From NCBI GenBank assembly GCA_964556075.1, contig CAZKUV010000002.1, forward strand, positions 1 to 48,479: a stretch of DNA of 48,479 nt, written 5' to 3'. Position 1 is the stretch's first letter; every line of letters begins with the position of its first letter. Shown in pieces: positions 32,425 through 40,945 of the stretch. A program made the translations under genes and the position numbers. Source of the stretch: JAUIHN01 sp964556075 (GTDB lineage Bacteria > Patescibacteriota > Saccharimonadia > Saccharimonadales > Saccharimonadaceae). Below the pieces are notes generated by a model, which had not been told where the DNA came from, made no database searches, and worked only from the letters and a program-made list of their open reading frames with translations.

Positions 32425-32837
32425 GCGTTCGTCTCCAAATAATCCTGTAGAATCAGGGCGGCTGCTCGTGCGTCGATGTCACCTTTTGTATACGGTTTTC
32501 CCTGTTGGCGAAGCTGTTCCTCGGCCAACACGCTTGTCAGCGATTCGTCCTGAAAGACAATCCTAAGAGCAACCGACTCACTGAGTCTTTTCTTAAACGT
32601 TTCGATAGCTACGGTTTGAGCAGTCGGCTCTCCAGATTGATTACGAGGGTATCCTATGACAATTGTGTCGGCACTCTCTGATTCTAGGTAGCGCTTAATC
32701 CGTTCGATCTCCTGTCCATCAACGTCAATGGCGCCAAGCGGTCGGGCGATAGGCACGACACCATCCGCCGCAGCGATTCCAATGCGCTTCTCTCCAACAT
32801 CAAGCGCGATGACGGCGTTACCTCGACTCTGTTTCAT
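32421..32837 (-). CDS. ruvX: Putative pre-16S rRNA nuclease / Holliday junction resolvase RuvX (YqgF)
   Basis: A 138-residue RNase H-fold protein. Motifs: VIALDVGEKRIGIA (first acidic residue), TIVIGYPRNQSGEPT, VFQDESLTSVLAEEQL and DARAAALILQDYL with the last catalytic Asp. The family processes the 5' end of 16S rRNA in E. coli and has been proposed as a Holliday junction resolvase. The ATG at 32837 overlaps the upstream gene by 20 bases, and the end overlaps mltG by four. Confidence 0.92.
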   Translation of the reverse strand: MKQSRGNAVIALDVGEKRIGIAAADGVVPIARPLGAIDVDGQEIERIKRYLESESADTIVIGYPRNQSGEPTAQTVAIETFKKRLSESVALRIVFQDESLTSVLAEEQLRQQGKPYTKGDIDARAAALILQDYLETNA

Positions 32838-34515
32838 CAAGCTTAAATTCTATCGTGATACGGTTTTCATCTTTCGGGACTGTTCTTACCCAAAACGGAC
32901 TAAATGCTACGTCGACTTCATCAACACCTGGAATCTGCTCAAGCGACGACTGGACGTCGCCATATTTTTTGCCAGCTGCTTGAGACTTCACGTTCGCGTC
33001 GTCGATTTTTGGTCCGAACTTGGCGGTCGCGGTCATTGTCGCAAGATAGGTATCATTCTCGCCGGTTCTCACGTCAATGAAGTTGGCTTTCTCGGCGCCG
33101 TTGCTATACACTCGTTGATCGTCCTTGTCTTCTAGTTCATTCTCAAAATACGCGTTCAGAAAACGATCGGTCTCGGTCCGTTCCACGCCAAGCATCGAAA
33201 AGACAAGCGTACCCGAGAGAGTCGCCTCCCCTTCGTCTTTTACCTCGCCGTCAACTGCAGGATTCGACGCGATGCCTTCTTCGCTCACGTTGAATGAGCT
33301 ATCGATAACATTGGCGTTGTCACCAAACTGCGCCTTGAGCTCCTCTCTCATGCCGTCGGTGTTGTCGTCTTTCAATTGTTCAAGCGCTTTATCGACATCT
33401 TCTTGCGTGACGACGGTAACTTTGCGCTTTGAGCCGCCGTCAATATCCTCGCTGGCGACTGCGCGGAAATACACGTTATTGTTAGAGTTTGGGTGACCTG
33501 CGACGCTAAACTGGGTGCCCTCGTCCATGTTGTATTCCTCGCCGATTTCCTGCGCAACGACGGCGACTTGATTCGAAACACCCGGACTTTCGCATATACC
33601 GATATCGCCTTTCGCTCCCGGAACGGTCACCGATGACTGGGTTATGTACGTTTTACCCCCAGCGCTTATCCCTGTGCCCGACTGAATCGTGATTGATCGT
33701 GTTGATTCGCAGTTCCGAAAAACTACACGGCCGCTAGCTTTTTCTCCGATTTCTTTGCTACCGGTTGGCTTAAACGTCACTGAAGCCTGTTTTGATATCT
33801 GCTCCCTCGCCGCCTTGATAGTACCAGCCTCGGCATCGGTTGTGGCATTAGCGGAAATCGTGACTTTCGGATTAGCCGATGACTCTATCGTACGGGCGGT
33901 AATGATAATCTTGGCGCTAGGAGCAAACCAAATCGCCCAGACTAAGAATCCGATAAGAGCGACGGCGCCGCCAATGCCGAGCGCCAGTTTCTTTCGGAAC
34001 GTATCAAAGTTCGGCACGGCTATGTAACTGCGTTTTGCGGTGTTCGGTCGTGCGTAGGCTGCCCGAACCGGGGCGGCTGCCTCGGCAGCGTTGGCTCGAA
34101 TCGCGGCGTCAACGGCTGGAGCGGCGCCAGTACCTTCGTCGGCTGACGTATTGCTATCGGCTGTTCGAGCCAAGTCTCCAATTGGAAGATTAGCGCCATC
34201 AATCACGTCTTCTCCGACATCTTCGTGCTTTTTTGGGAGCGTGGCTAGTTCAGGCTTGCTTTGGAGCGTTCGCGCAGACGGGATACCAGCCGACGCGGCC
34301 AGCGCGGTCAAAGCCTGATTACCGCTGATAAGCACCAGTCGTTTTCCGCTCTGTTCGGCAGCCCTGGCGAGCAGCCTCATATTAACCGCGCTTTGGAGCA
34401 CGCCGATGCGCTTTGGCGGTACCACGGCAACGATTTTGTTTTGAGCGCCTTTAACCTTTCCGATTATCGCGGTGATGTCATCTTCTACGTCGATATAAAT
34501 GGTGTCTTTATTCAT
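32818..34515 (-). CDS. Single-span envelope protein of unknown function (patescibacterial type)
   Basis: A 565-residue protein. Residues 1-90 form a compact alpha/beta domain (DTIYIDVEDDITAIIGKVKGA ... KRLVLISGNQALTALAASAGIPSA) reminiscent of Rossmann-like folds. A linker rich in Ala and Asp follows, then one membrane helix near residues 180-202 (LALGIGGAVALIGFLVWAIWF). The extracytoplasmic part is beta-rich with repeated SVT/GRV motifs and a single Cys pair (FRNCEST ... GDIGICESPG). Homologues in CPR genomes are often labelled baseplate J-like, but the link is weak. Its place between the FtsA/PilM-like gene and ruvX-mltG suggests an envelope, division or pilus-anchor role. Confidence 0.65.
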   Translation of the reverse strand: MNKDTIYIDVEDDITAIIGKVKGAQNKIVAVVPPKRIGVLQSAVNMRLLARAAEQSGKRLVLISGNQALTALAASAGIPSARTLQSKPELATLPKKHEDVGEDVIDGANLPIGDLARTADSNTSADEGTGAAPAVDAAIRANAAEAAAPVRAAYARPNTAKRSYIAVPNFDTFRKKLALGIGGAVALIGFLVWAIWFAPSAKIIITARTIESSANPKVTISANATTDAEAGTIKAAREQISKQASVTFKPTGSKEIGEKASGRVVFRNCESTRSITIQSGTGISAGGKTYITQSSVTVPGAKGDIGICESPGVSNQVAVVAQEIGEEYNMDEGTQFSVAGHPNSNNNVYFRAVASEDIDGGSKRKVTVVTQEDVDKALEQLKDDNTDGMREELKAQFGDNANVIDSSFNVSEEGIASNPAVDGEVKDEGEATLSGTLVFSMLGVERTETDRFLNAYFENELEDKDDQRVYSNGAEKANFIDVRTGENDTYLATMTATAKFGPKIDDANVKSQAAGKKYGDVQSSLEQIPGVDEVDVAFSPFWVRTVPKDENRITIEFKLDETESR

Positions 34516-34524
34516 GAGCGATGT

Positions 34525-35790
34525 TTATATTTTCAGTAGCCGATTCAGTTTTTCCTTGATATTGTCGGCGTCACTACTTCCTATCATTGTATCATAGCCT
34601 ACTCTGAGAAGACCCATTGCCGTGATAAAGGTATGGTCGACCGCGTCGCCAGTCGTATCCTTGACACCGACAACTTCCTCAGGCGCTATGTGCTGCACAA
34701 TCGGACGCTTCGTAAACGGTAGGTCCTTATACCAGTCTCGCTCCGACAGCGCCTCGACCAGTTGCCTGAGGCTAGCGCCACCGCCACAGAGCAGTATCTT
34801 GTTCGGCAGATGGTCGACCGCGTCAAATTCGCTGAGTGCCAGTTCGACTCCGTTGAGCCAGACATCAAGGGTTTTTTCTATCGCGAGGGCGGCTTCTTTG
34901 GCGACCGCCGGTTTTAACTTTTCACTATCGAGATTTACTTTCAGTTTCTCGGCGTCTCGGTAACTCAGATTCATGTCGCCCGCGATAGTCCGAGTGAAGC
35001 TGCGACCACCAATGCCGAACATGCGCGTCCCTTCGACGCCTCCGTCATTGACAACCGCGATATCCGTCGTACCGCCACCAACGTCCGCGAGGATCGCGGT
35101 AAAGTTGCTGCTCGCGTCGGTGCCGACAACCGCTCGACTGACGGCGAACGGTTCGGCGGCAACCGCGACCAGTTCAAGCCCGAGTTCGTCAGCGACGCGC
35201 TCGAGAGCCCCGATATGTACCATCGGCGCGAACGCGGTATAAATCTGTACCGCCACGTCGCGTCCCTGGAAGCCGATCGGGTTACTAACCTTGTATCCGT
35301 CAATCTGAAGACCGACTAGCGCGCTGTTTACAAGTTTTACTTCGACTTCGTCATTACCGGTTTCAAGACCGATCTGTTTTTGCGCCTTAATCTGCGCGCG
35401 TTCCTGCACCTTCTCGATAATGAATTCCATTTCGGCTACGGTCAGCGCCTTATCCGGCTGCGGTCGTCGATAGCGTATCGTGCTGGTATTTCCTTTCACA
35501 AGTTCCCCCGCTATCCCGATAACTGCTCGCTTCGCTTGCAAACCAGCCTGTTCTTCCGCTTCGGCTAGCGCCTGTTCGCAGTTCTGGACCACGCCGGCAA
35601 TGTCGGCAATCGCGCCAGAGTGCATGTCGCTGGGCTCCTGGCGCTTGCGACCGACCCCGATTATCTCAAGGTCGTCTCCCTTGACTCTTGCTATTAGCGC
35701 TTTGACGAATTCCGTTCCGATATCGAGCGCGACGACGTACTCATCGCTAGATTGCTCGCTCGCTCTTGTGCGTAATTTCTTAAATACCAT
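34525..35790 (-). CDS. FtsA/PilM-like actin-fold ATPase
   Basis: A 421-residue actin-superfamily protein: phosphate-1 motif VVALDIGTEFVKALIA, an inserted SHS2-type domain (about 85-165, RAVIGIAGELVKGNTSTIRY), phosphate-2 ILADVGGGTTDIAVV, FGIGGRSFTRTIAGD, and adenosine motif LLCGGGASLRQLVEAL. The C-terminus (DADNIKEKLNRLLKI) looks like a short amphipathic helix, as in the FtsA membrane tether. FtsA links FtsZ to the membrane, while PilM couples pilus assembly to the inner membrane; both fit this neighbourhood, and I favour FtsA because of the tail. The ATG at 35790 has AGGGG upstream and an extended -10 TGG-TATAAT at 35810-35802. Confidence 0.75.
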   Translation of the reverse strand: MVFKKLRTRASEQSSDEYVVALDIGTEFVKALIARVKGDDLEIIGVGRKRQEPSDMHSGAIADIAGVVQNCEQALAEAEEQAGLQAKRAVIGIAGELVKGNTSTIRYRRPQPDKALTVAEMEFIIEKVQERAQIKAQKQIGLETGNDEVEVKLVNSALVGLQIDGYKVSNPIGFQGRDVAVQIYTAFAPMVHIGALERVADELGLELVAVAAEPFAVSRAVVGTDASSNFTAILADVGGGTTDIAVVNDGGVEGTRMFGIGGRSFTRTIAGDMNLSYRDAEKLKVNLDSEKLKPAVAKEAALAIEKTLDVWLNGVELALSEFDAVDHLPNKILLCGGGASLRQLVEALSERDWYKDLPFTKRPIVQHIAPEEVVGVKDTTGDAVDHTFITAMGLLRVGYDTMIGSSDADNIKEKLNRLLKI

Positions 35791-35862
35791 AGACACCCCT
35801 TATTATACCACTCGTGCTAATTCCGGCTTGAAAAGATTTCGGGTGTTTATAAGATACATTGC

Positions 35863-37743
35863 CTAAGCGAGGACGGCTTTGACGCGCCTGATACCGGCGC
35901 TCGAGGATTCTTCTTTGACGATCCTAAAGCGCTTACCGCCTTCTGCCAGCTGTCCGGTATGTTCAACGTGCGGCCCGCCGCAGATTTCGAAGCTGACTCG
36001 CTGCTCGCCTTCCCCGATTTGGTATACCTTTACGACATCTCCGTATCGATCGCCAAACGCGCCGACCGCGCCCATACGAAAGGCCTCTTCGGTTGGATAT
36101 TCTTTGAAGCTAACTGGAAGATCCTGATCAATCCACTGATTAACGAGCGTTTCGACTTCGTCGAGTTGTTCCCGGGAGACTTTGCCGTCGTTATTAAAGT
36201 CAAAACGAAGCCGTTCTTCGGTAATGTTGCTGCCGTGCTGCGTGACATGCGCCCCGACAATCTTCTTTAACGCCGCGTACATCAAGTGGTTTGCCGTGTG
36301 AAGTTTGCGATGCTCCAGCGAAGTGCCACCGAGGCCTCCCTTGAATACGCCTTTGGCAGCGGTCTGGCTGCGCTGTCGCTGCTCCGCCATGCGAGCGTCA
36401 AACTGCGCGCGCCAGTCGTCTGGAATATTCACCCCTTGTTTGTAGGCTTCTTCGATTGCTAGTTCAACCGGAAAGCCGTAGGTGTCATAGAGCATGAAGA
36501 GTTCCTCGCCGGTGAGACCGTCACCGGAGAATTTCTGCATCTGGGTGATCCCTTTTCGAAGCGTTTGTCGAAACGCCTTCTCTTCTTTTGCAAGGACGGT
36601 AACGACGGTATCGCTCTGCTCGGCGACTTCTGGAAAGTCCGCGGCGTACAGTGTCGCGATAGCTGGCACGACCTCTTCAAGGAAGTTGTGTTCGATACCC
36701 AGATCGAAACTGTAGCGAATCGCGCGACGCAGCAATCGACGCATAACATAGCCCTGTTCTTTGTTGCTTGGAACGCAGCCGTCAACCGCGAGGAACGTTG
36801 CCGCCCTGAGGTGATCCGCTATGACCCGCATGCTTTCGGTATGGCTTTCGTAGCGCTTTCCACTGAGGGTTTCAAGCTTCTCGATAATTGGCCACATCAG
36901 GCTGACCTTGAATACGTCAGGGTCGTTACGTTTAGCGGCCGCGATGCGCTCGAGCCCCGAACCGTGATCGACATTTTTCTGCGCGAGTTCTTCGAACTGA
37001 CCTTCGCCAACCTTCTTATACGCCATAAAGACATTGTTACCGATTTCCATAAATCGGCCGCAGTCACAGTTCGGATGGCAGTGTTCGCCGTAAGCCGGAT
37101 CGTGCGGCGTGCCGAAGTCGTAGAACATCTCGGTATCTGGACCGCATGGGTCGCCAACCGGAGTGTTATCTTCGTTGCCGTTTCGACTCCACCAGTTCTT
37201 GCTGCCATCGTAGTAGAAAATCCGTTCGCCCTCACGCATACCGCGCTCGTACCCGGCCTCCTCGGTGCCAATGTCGGCTTCCCCTGCGCTCAGTCCTTTT
37301 TCCGTAAATAATCGTTTCCATACTAAAGCCGCCTCAGTATCCTTTGGAATGCCGAGTCGTTCGTTCCCGATATAGCAGGTGATATACAGCCGACTCATGT
37401 CAAGGCCGACCACGTCGCTCAAGAATTCGAACATCCATTCGATTTGCTGCTCCTTAAAGTAATCCCCCATACTCCAGTTGCCAAGCATCTCGAAGAACGT
37501 CGTATGACGATTGTCGCCGATATCGTCGATATCTTGCGCCCGAAGACACGTTTGTGAGTCAACGATTCGCTTTCCTTGTGGATGCGGTTCCCCTAGAAGA
37601 TACGGAATCATCGGCTGCATACCGGAACCGGTAAAGAGAGTCGTCGGGTCGTCTTTCAGGACTAAGGGCGCGCGCTTAATAACGACGTGTCCTCGCTCCT
37701 CGAAAAAGGACAGGTAGGCGTTGCGGATGTCTTGAGCATTCAT
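35863..37743 (-). CDS. alaS: Alanyl-tRNA synthetase, short form without C-Ala domain
   Basis: A 626-residue AlaRS. The catalytic domain (1-240; FFEERGHVVIKRAPLVLKDDPTTLFTGSGMQPMIPYLLG, RHTTFFEMLGNWSMGDYFK) and tRNA-recognition domain (240-460) are complete. The editing domain is present with the zinc/catalytic motifs HTANH (HxxxH) and CGGPHVEHT (CxxxH). The protein ends right after it (SSSAGIRRVKAVLA). Typical bacterial AlaRS is ~870 residues and continues with a DHHA1/C-Ala domain that helps tRNA elbow binding and oligomerisation; it is absent, and no such fragment is adjacent. The stop at 35863 is clean with no sign of a frameshift, so the loss looks natural. Leaderless promoter just upstream. 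Confidence 0.93.
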   Translation of the reverse strand: MNAQDIRNAYLSFFEERGHVVIKRAPLVLKDDPTTLFTGSGMQPMIPYLLGEPHPQGKRIVDSQTCLRAQDIDDIGDNRHTTFFEMLGNWSMGDYFKEQQIEWMFEFLSDVVGLDMSRLYITCYIGNERLGIPKDTEAALVWKRLFTEKGLSAGEADIGTEEAGYERGMREGERIFYYDGSKNWWSRNGNEDNTPVGDPCGPDTEMFYDFGTPHDPAYGEHCHPNCDCGRFMEIGNNVFMAYKKVGEGQFEELAQKNVDHGSGLERIAAAKRNDPDVFKVSLMWPIIEKLETLSGKRYESHTESMRVIADHLRAATFLAVDGCVPSNKEQGYVMRRLLRRAIRYSFDLGIEHNFLEEVVPAIATLYAADFPEVAEQSDTVVTVLAKEEKAFRQTLRKGITQMQKFSGDGLTGEELFMLYDTYGFPVELAIEEAYKQGVNIPDDWRAQFDARMAEQRQRSQTAAKGVFKGGLGGTSLEHRKLHTANHLMYAALKKIVGAHVTQHGSNITEERLRFDFNNDGKVSREQLDEVETLVNQWIDQDLPVSFKEYPTEEAFRMGAVGAFGDRYGDVVKVYQIGEGEQRVSFEICGGPHVEHTGQLAEGGKRFRIVKEESSSAGIRRVKAVLA

Positions 37744-37750
37744 GCTACTT

Positions 37751-37759
37751 AGTCTATCA
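37751..37759 (-). promoter_or_regulatory. Extended -10 of alaS (leaderless)
   Basis: TGA-TAGACT on the minus strand; predicted +1 at 37744, next to the ATG at 37743. Confidence 0.45.
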
Positions 37760-37764
37760 AATAT

Positions 37765-37785
37765 CTCCCCTGTTTAACAGAGGAG
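37765..37785 (-). terminator. Hairpin between a pilin gene and alaS
   Basis: CTCCTCTGT (minus), loop TAA, ACAGGGGAG: nine pairs with one G-T. It follows the pilin stop, but only a weak T-rich stretch comes after, overlapping the alaS -10. Confidence 0.4.
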
Positions 37786-37816
37786 ATGGCAAGAATGTGC
37801 AGTTCGTTTTCTCGAC

Positions 37817-38332
37817 CTACTTCGGCCATGCGTTCCAGCCGTTAGTACCGTGATGCCCGTATGTGTAGGTATAGCCTGTCACGCTCGGAAGCATGCCCGG
37901 ACAGTTTTGAGCGCTCTGGTTCCATGTACCCGTGTACGTCTTCAATCCCCCATTAATCGATGAATAGTAGAATTTGTTGCCGGAAGCGCTGACAGCGCCG
38001 ACCGCGAAGACCGGATCTCCCGAGACCGTCCCGGTGCAGTAATAAAAGTTATAGACGCTCGTTGAATACGACGAGAGCGCCAGTTTGAAGGGACCGAAAC
38101 CTGACGGAAGCGCCGTTGTGCCTCCGGCAGGATATTCGCCGTGTTCGGCGTAATACGCCATGACTTTCTTTGCGAAGTTCGTAATATCCGACTGCACCGC
38201 AGTATCGTTCGCGCGATTCTGGATGCCCGTATAGGCAACGACAGAAATTGCCGCTAAGATAGCGATAACCACTATGACGATTAACAGTTCGACGATTGTA
38301 AAGCCGGTTTGTTTTCTCGCTGAAACGCTCAT
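37817..38332 (-). CDS. Type IV pilin
   Basis: A 171-residue prepilin: leader MSVSARKQTG, then FTIVELLIVIVVIAILAAIS, GIQNRANDTAVQSDITNFAKKVMAYYAEHGEYPAGG. The body reads YNFYYCTGTVSGDPVFAVGAVSASGNKFYYSS and SAQNCPGMLPSVTGYTYTYGHHGTNGWNAW, with two cysteines likely in one disulphide. It is the closest relative of the interrupted pilin at 12127-12642 and shows what the undamaged form looks like. Extended -10 TGC-TACCAT at 38348-38340 puts the +1 beside the ATG. Confidence 0.88.
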   Translation of the reverse strand: MSVSARKQTGFTIVELLIVIVVIAILAAISVVAYTGIQNRANDTAVQSDITNFAKKVMAYYAEHGEYPAGGTTALPSGFGPFKLALSSYSTSVYNFYYCTGTVSGDPVFAVGAVSASGNKFYYSSINGGLKTYTGTWNQSAQNCPGMLPSVTGYTYTYGHHGTNGWNAWPK

Positions 38333-38339
38333 GCTTACA

Positions 38340-38348
38340 ATGGTAGCA
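38340..38348 (-). promoter_or_regulatory. Extended -10 of the pilin gene at 37817 (leaderless)
   Basis: TGC-TACCAT on the minus strand; predicted +1 at 38333, ATG at 38332. Confidence 0.4.
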
Positions 38349-38418
38349 GCCTACGGCACGCATGGCAAACCAAAAGGGCTAGACGTCGTTCCCGCTCCGC
38401 GCGTCGCTTGTAAGCTGT

Positions 38419-39270
38419 CTAGTTTTCCGCGGTGATAATCGGATTGCGATATTGGTTATCACTCGTATAGTTACTCGGCGAACTTCGGATGTAGAATCTG
38501 ACGTACATGACGTCAGCACCCGTTGGTGTGTTCCAGAAAAACGATTGCCACGAAGAAAGCGGCAGTGTCTGGGCATTTCCATTGCTCGTATGCCCAGATG
38601 TGTTTGTCGCCGGAGTCACTCCGTCGGCTTTGAGATACTCTGACGTGAAGTAGACGCCTCCATCTGGCGTTCTATTCGGAGACGGCTGCGTCGCATACGC
38701 CTCGACGGTCAACTTGGCTCTTGGAGCGCCGTTAAGTCGAATCAGCGGCGATCGGGCGTACCCTGTCGTCCCGTTGAAAACTATCTTTTTTTCCGAGGCG
38801 TTATAGCTCACCCCTCCCGATAGCGTCCATGTCGAGAAATCCGACACGAGATTTTGTCCAATCGGCACCTCTGGGAGCGATCCGCCGACTGGCGACCCGA
38901 TGAGCGCGCCGCCGCAAAGATACTCACGGAGACCGCCTTGCAGGCTATACGATGCGACAATGCCTTGCGCGCCGTACCCATTTATACAGAGACCGCCGTC
39001 GCTGTCGGCTGCCAGCTGGAGAACATTGCCCGAACTCGGTTTCACCGAAGCTGGCAGCCCTGTCGGGTCCTCCTCGTCTTCCACCTTAGCGAGCTCGACC
39101 TGCCTAGCCGCGTTCGACAAGTCGCTGTTCAATGTCGCCTTGCTCGCCCTCTGTTGGATGCCGGTATACGCTACGACGCTTATCGCGGCCAGTATGGCAA
39201 TGACGACAATGACGATGAGAAGTTCGACGATTGTAAAACCCGTCCGTGGGGCTGCCCACTGCCTATTCAT
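38419..39270 (-). CDS. Large type IV pilin-like protein with a C-terminal beta domain
   Basis: A 283-residue prepilin: MNRQWAAPRTG leader, FTIVELLIVIVVIAILAAIS, GIQQRASKATLNSDLSNAARQVELAKVEDEEDPTGLPASV. After the short pilin head (CINGYGAQGIVASYSLQGGLREYLCGG, one likely disulphide) a second beta-rich domain of about 140 residues follows (NLVSDFSTWTLSGGVSYN, LTVEAYATQPSPNRTPDGGVYFTSEYLKADG, SWQSFFWNTPTGADVMYVRFYIRSSPSNY), with the look of a carbohydrate-binding jelly-roll module. This would make it a pilin carrying a surface-binding domain; the sugar-binding idea is inference. Leaderless promoter TGC-TATCCT upstream. Confidence 0.85.
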   Translation of the reverse strand: MNRQWAAPRTGFTIVELLIVIVVIAILAAISVVAYTGIQQRASKATLNSDLSNAARQVELAKVEDEEDPTGLPASVKPSSGNVLQLAADSDGGLCINGYGAQGIVASYSLQGGLREYLCGGALIGSPVGGSLPEVPIGQNLVSDFSTWTLSGGVSYNASEKKIVFNGTTGYARSPLIRLNGAPRAKLTVEAYATQPSPNRTPDGGVYFTSEYLKADGVTPATNTSGHTSNGNAQTLPLSSWQSFFWNTPTGADVMYVRFYIRSSPSNYTSDNQYRNPIITAEN

Positions 39271-39277
39271 ACAGTGT

Positions 39278-39286
39278 AGGATAGCA
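39278..39286 (-). promoter_or_regulatory. Extended -10 of the large pilin gene (leaderless)
   Basis: TGC-TATCCT on the minus strand; predicted +1 at 39271, ATG at 39270. Confidence 0.4.
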
Positions 39287-39308
39287 CTTTTTGTGTCTAG
39301 CTCACAAG

Positions 39309-40346
39309 TTAACCGCTGACTATGCCGCCACCGAGACAGTACGCTCCGTCATATATGACGACAGATTGCCCGGGAGTGACGGCTCGCTGCGGCTCATCGA
39401 GTAACACTTCGGCTTCTTGTTCTGTTACCGTTAGTTGCGCGCCGACGAGCGGTGCCCTGTGGCGAATCCTCACGTGGACACGAGTCGTGTCGGGAACTCC
39501 GTTGATCCAATGAAGGGATGAAAGTTCGACTCGCCGTTTCCACAGCGTATCGTCATTCAAGTCTCTGGTAACGTAGACGATATTCTTCTCCATATCCTTC
39601 CCGGCGACATAGTACGGCAGTCCACCGCCAAGACCAAGTCCGTGACGCTGTCCCAACGTATAAAATATTGCGCCTTCGTGTCGTCCAAGCATTTCGCCCG
39701 TTTGTTTATCGATGATATCTCCAGGACTAACGGTCACGTATTGAGATAAGAAATCCTTGACGCCAATTTGTCCGACGAAGCAGATTCCCTGACTATCCTT
39801 CTTGCCGGCGGTATACAGACCGCGCTGTCTCGCCATCGCGCGCACGTCAGATTTTACGTAGTCCCCAAGCGGAAAGAGCGTCTTTACGAGCGCCGCTTCT
39901 GACACGCGGTAGAGGAAATACGTTTGATCTTTTTGCTCGTCTTTCGCCATGAGGAGTCTGCCGTCCTTCGTTCTGGCATAATGTCCGGTCGCGATACTAT
40001 CGGCACCATCTTCAAGCGCCGTTTCAAGAAACAGCCTGAACTTCACTTCCTGATTGCACATAATATCTGGATTCGGGGTGCGGCCAGCCTTGTATTCTTC
40101 GACCATATAGTCGACCACCTTCTGACGATACTCATTCTCAAAATCGTATACTTTAAGATCGATACCGAGCTGCACGGCAACCCTTTTGGCATCAGCAAGG
40201 TCGTCCGCCCACGGACATTTCATACCCGGCAAATCCTGCGTCCAGTTCTTCATATAGACGCCAGTGACGTCATACCCCTGCTCTTGTAACAGCGCCGCGC
40301 TCAGACTGCTGTCAACGCCGCCGCTCATACCGACGAATACTTTCAT
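39309..40346 (-). CDS. mnmA: tRNA-specific 2-thiouridylase MnmA
   Basis: A 345-residue MnmA. The N-terminal PP-loop ATPase motif is GMSGGVDSSLSAALL; the two catalytic cysteines lie in NPDIMCNQEVKF (near 108) and SQGICFVGQIGVKDFL (near 200). The C-terminal beta-barrel (VTPGQSVVIYDGAYCLGGGIVSG) is complete. It adds sulfur to uridine 34 of Lys, Glu and Gln tRNAs. The ATG at 40346 overlaps the stop of the upstream gene (TAATG). A cysteine desulfurase, the sulfur donor, is encoded two genes upstream in the same operon. Confidence 0.95.
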   Translation of the reverse strand: MKVFVGMSGGVDSSLSAALLQEQGYDVTGVYMKNWTQDLPGMKCPWADDLADAKRVAVQLGIDLKVYDFENEYRQKVVDYMVEEYKAGRTPNPDIMCNQEVKFRLFLETALEDGADSIATGHYARTKDGRLLMAKDEQKDQTYFLYRVSEAALVKTLFPLGDYVKSDVRAMARQRGLYTAGKKDSQGICFVGQIGVKDFLSQYVTVSPGDIIDKQTGEMLGRHEGAIFYTLGQRHGLGLGGGLPYYVAGKDMEKNIVYVTRDLNDDTLWKRRVELSSLHWINGVPDTTRVHVRIRHRAPLVGAQLTVTEQEAEVLLDEPQRAVTPGQSVVIYDGAYCLGGGIVSG

Positions 40347-40945
40347 TATCTGGTGCCTCCAAAGTAAAACAGTATAATTCGAGCCAGTTCGCCTAACGCC
40401 AGATACCAGCCGCCAGGGGTTAGCCACCACCACGACGACCATTGCTGATCCTGACTGGCAGGATGGTTCCGGATATCGACACCCGTAAACCGAGCGCCGA
40501 ACTCGAGGCTGGTTCGTCTCTGGTGATACCCCGATGTGACGAGGAGCAGTGACGAGATGTCATCACTTCGGAGCAGGTCAGCCGTTTCTCGCGCGTTCTG
40601 CTTGGTTGTCCGACCATACTCGTCGATAGTAATCGCCTCTTCGGGAACCCCCGACGCGAGAGCGATATCACGCATCACAGCGGCATTACTGGGACTGTTT
40701 TTATCCTCGGCCGCTCCAGAGAATACGAGCCGCGGCGCCCAGCCGTCATGATATAGACGAATCGCCTCTCTCGTTCTGGCGGCAGTATCTCCACCGCTGA
40801 CGGCAACAATCACGTCCGCTGGCTCGCACCCCGGCTCCGATGATGGGCGAGTTGAGCATCCCATGAGATCATCAGGTCCGAGATATCTGCTTATAAATAC
40901 GGTTGTGAGGATGACGCACAGCAGGAAGAAAATGAACCGTATCAT
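40346..40945 (-). CDS. YdcF/SanA-like (DUF218) membrane-anchored protein
   Basis: A 199-residue protein: N-terminal signal anchor MIRFIFFLLCVILTTVFIS, then the DUF218 fold with ADVIVAVSGGDTAARTREAIRLYHDGWAPRLVFSG, SPSNAAVMRDIALASGVPEEAITIDEYGRTTKQNARETADLL and LLLVTSGYHQRRTSLEF. A second hydrophobic segment near the C-terminus (YLALGELARIILFYF) may also touch the membrane. Relatives SanA and ElyC affect envelope integrity and undecaprenyl-lipid use. It overlaps its neighbours on both sides (ATGA and TAATG), so it is translationally locked between the two sulfur-transfer genes, for reasons unknown. Confidence 0.85.
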   Translation of the reverse strand: MIRFIFFLLCVILTTVFISRYLGPDDLMGCSTRPSSEPGCEPADVIVAVSGGDTAARTREAIRLYHDGWAPRLVFSGAAEDKNSPSNAAVMRDIALASGVPEEAITIDEYGRTTKQNARETADLLRSDDISSLLLVTSGYHQRRTSLEFGARFTGVDIRNHPASQDQQWSSWWWLTPGGWYLALGELARIILFYFGGTR

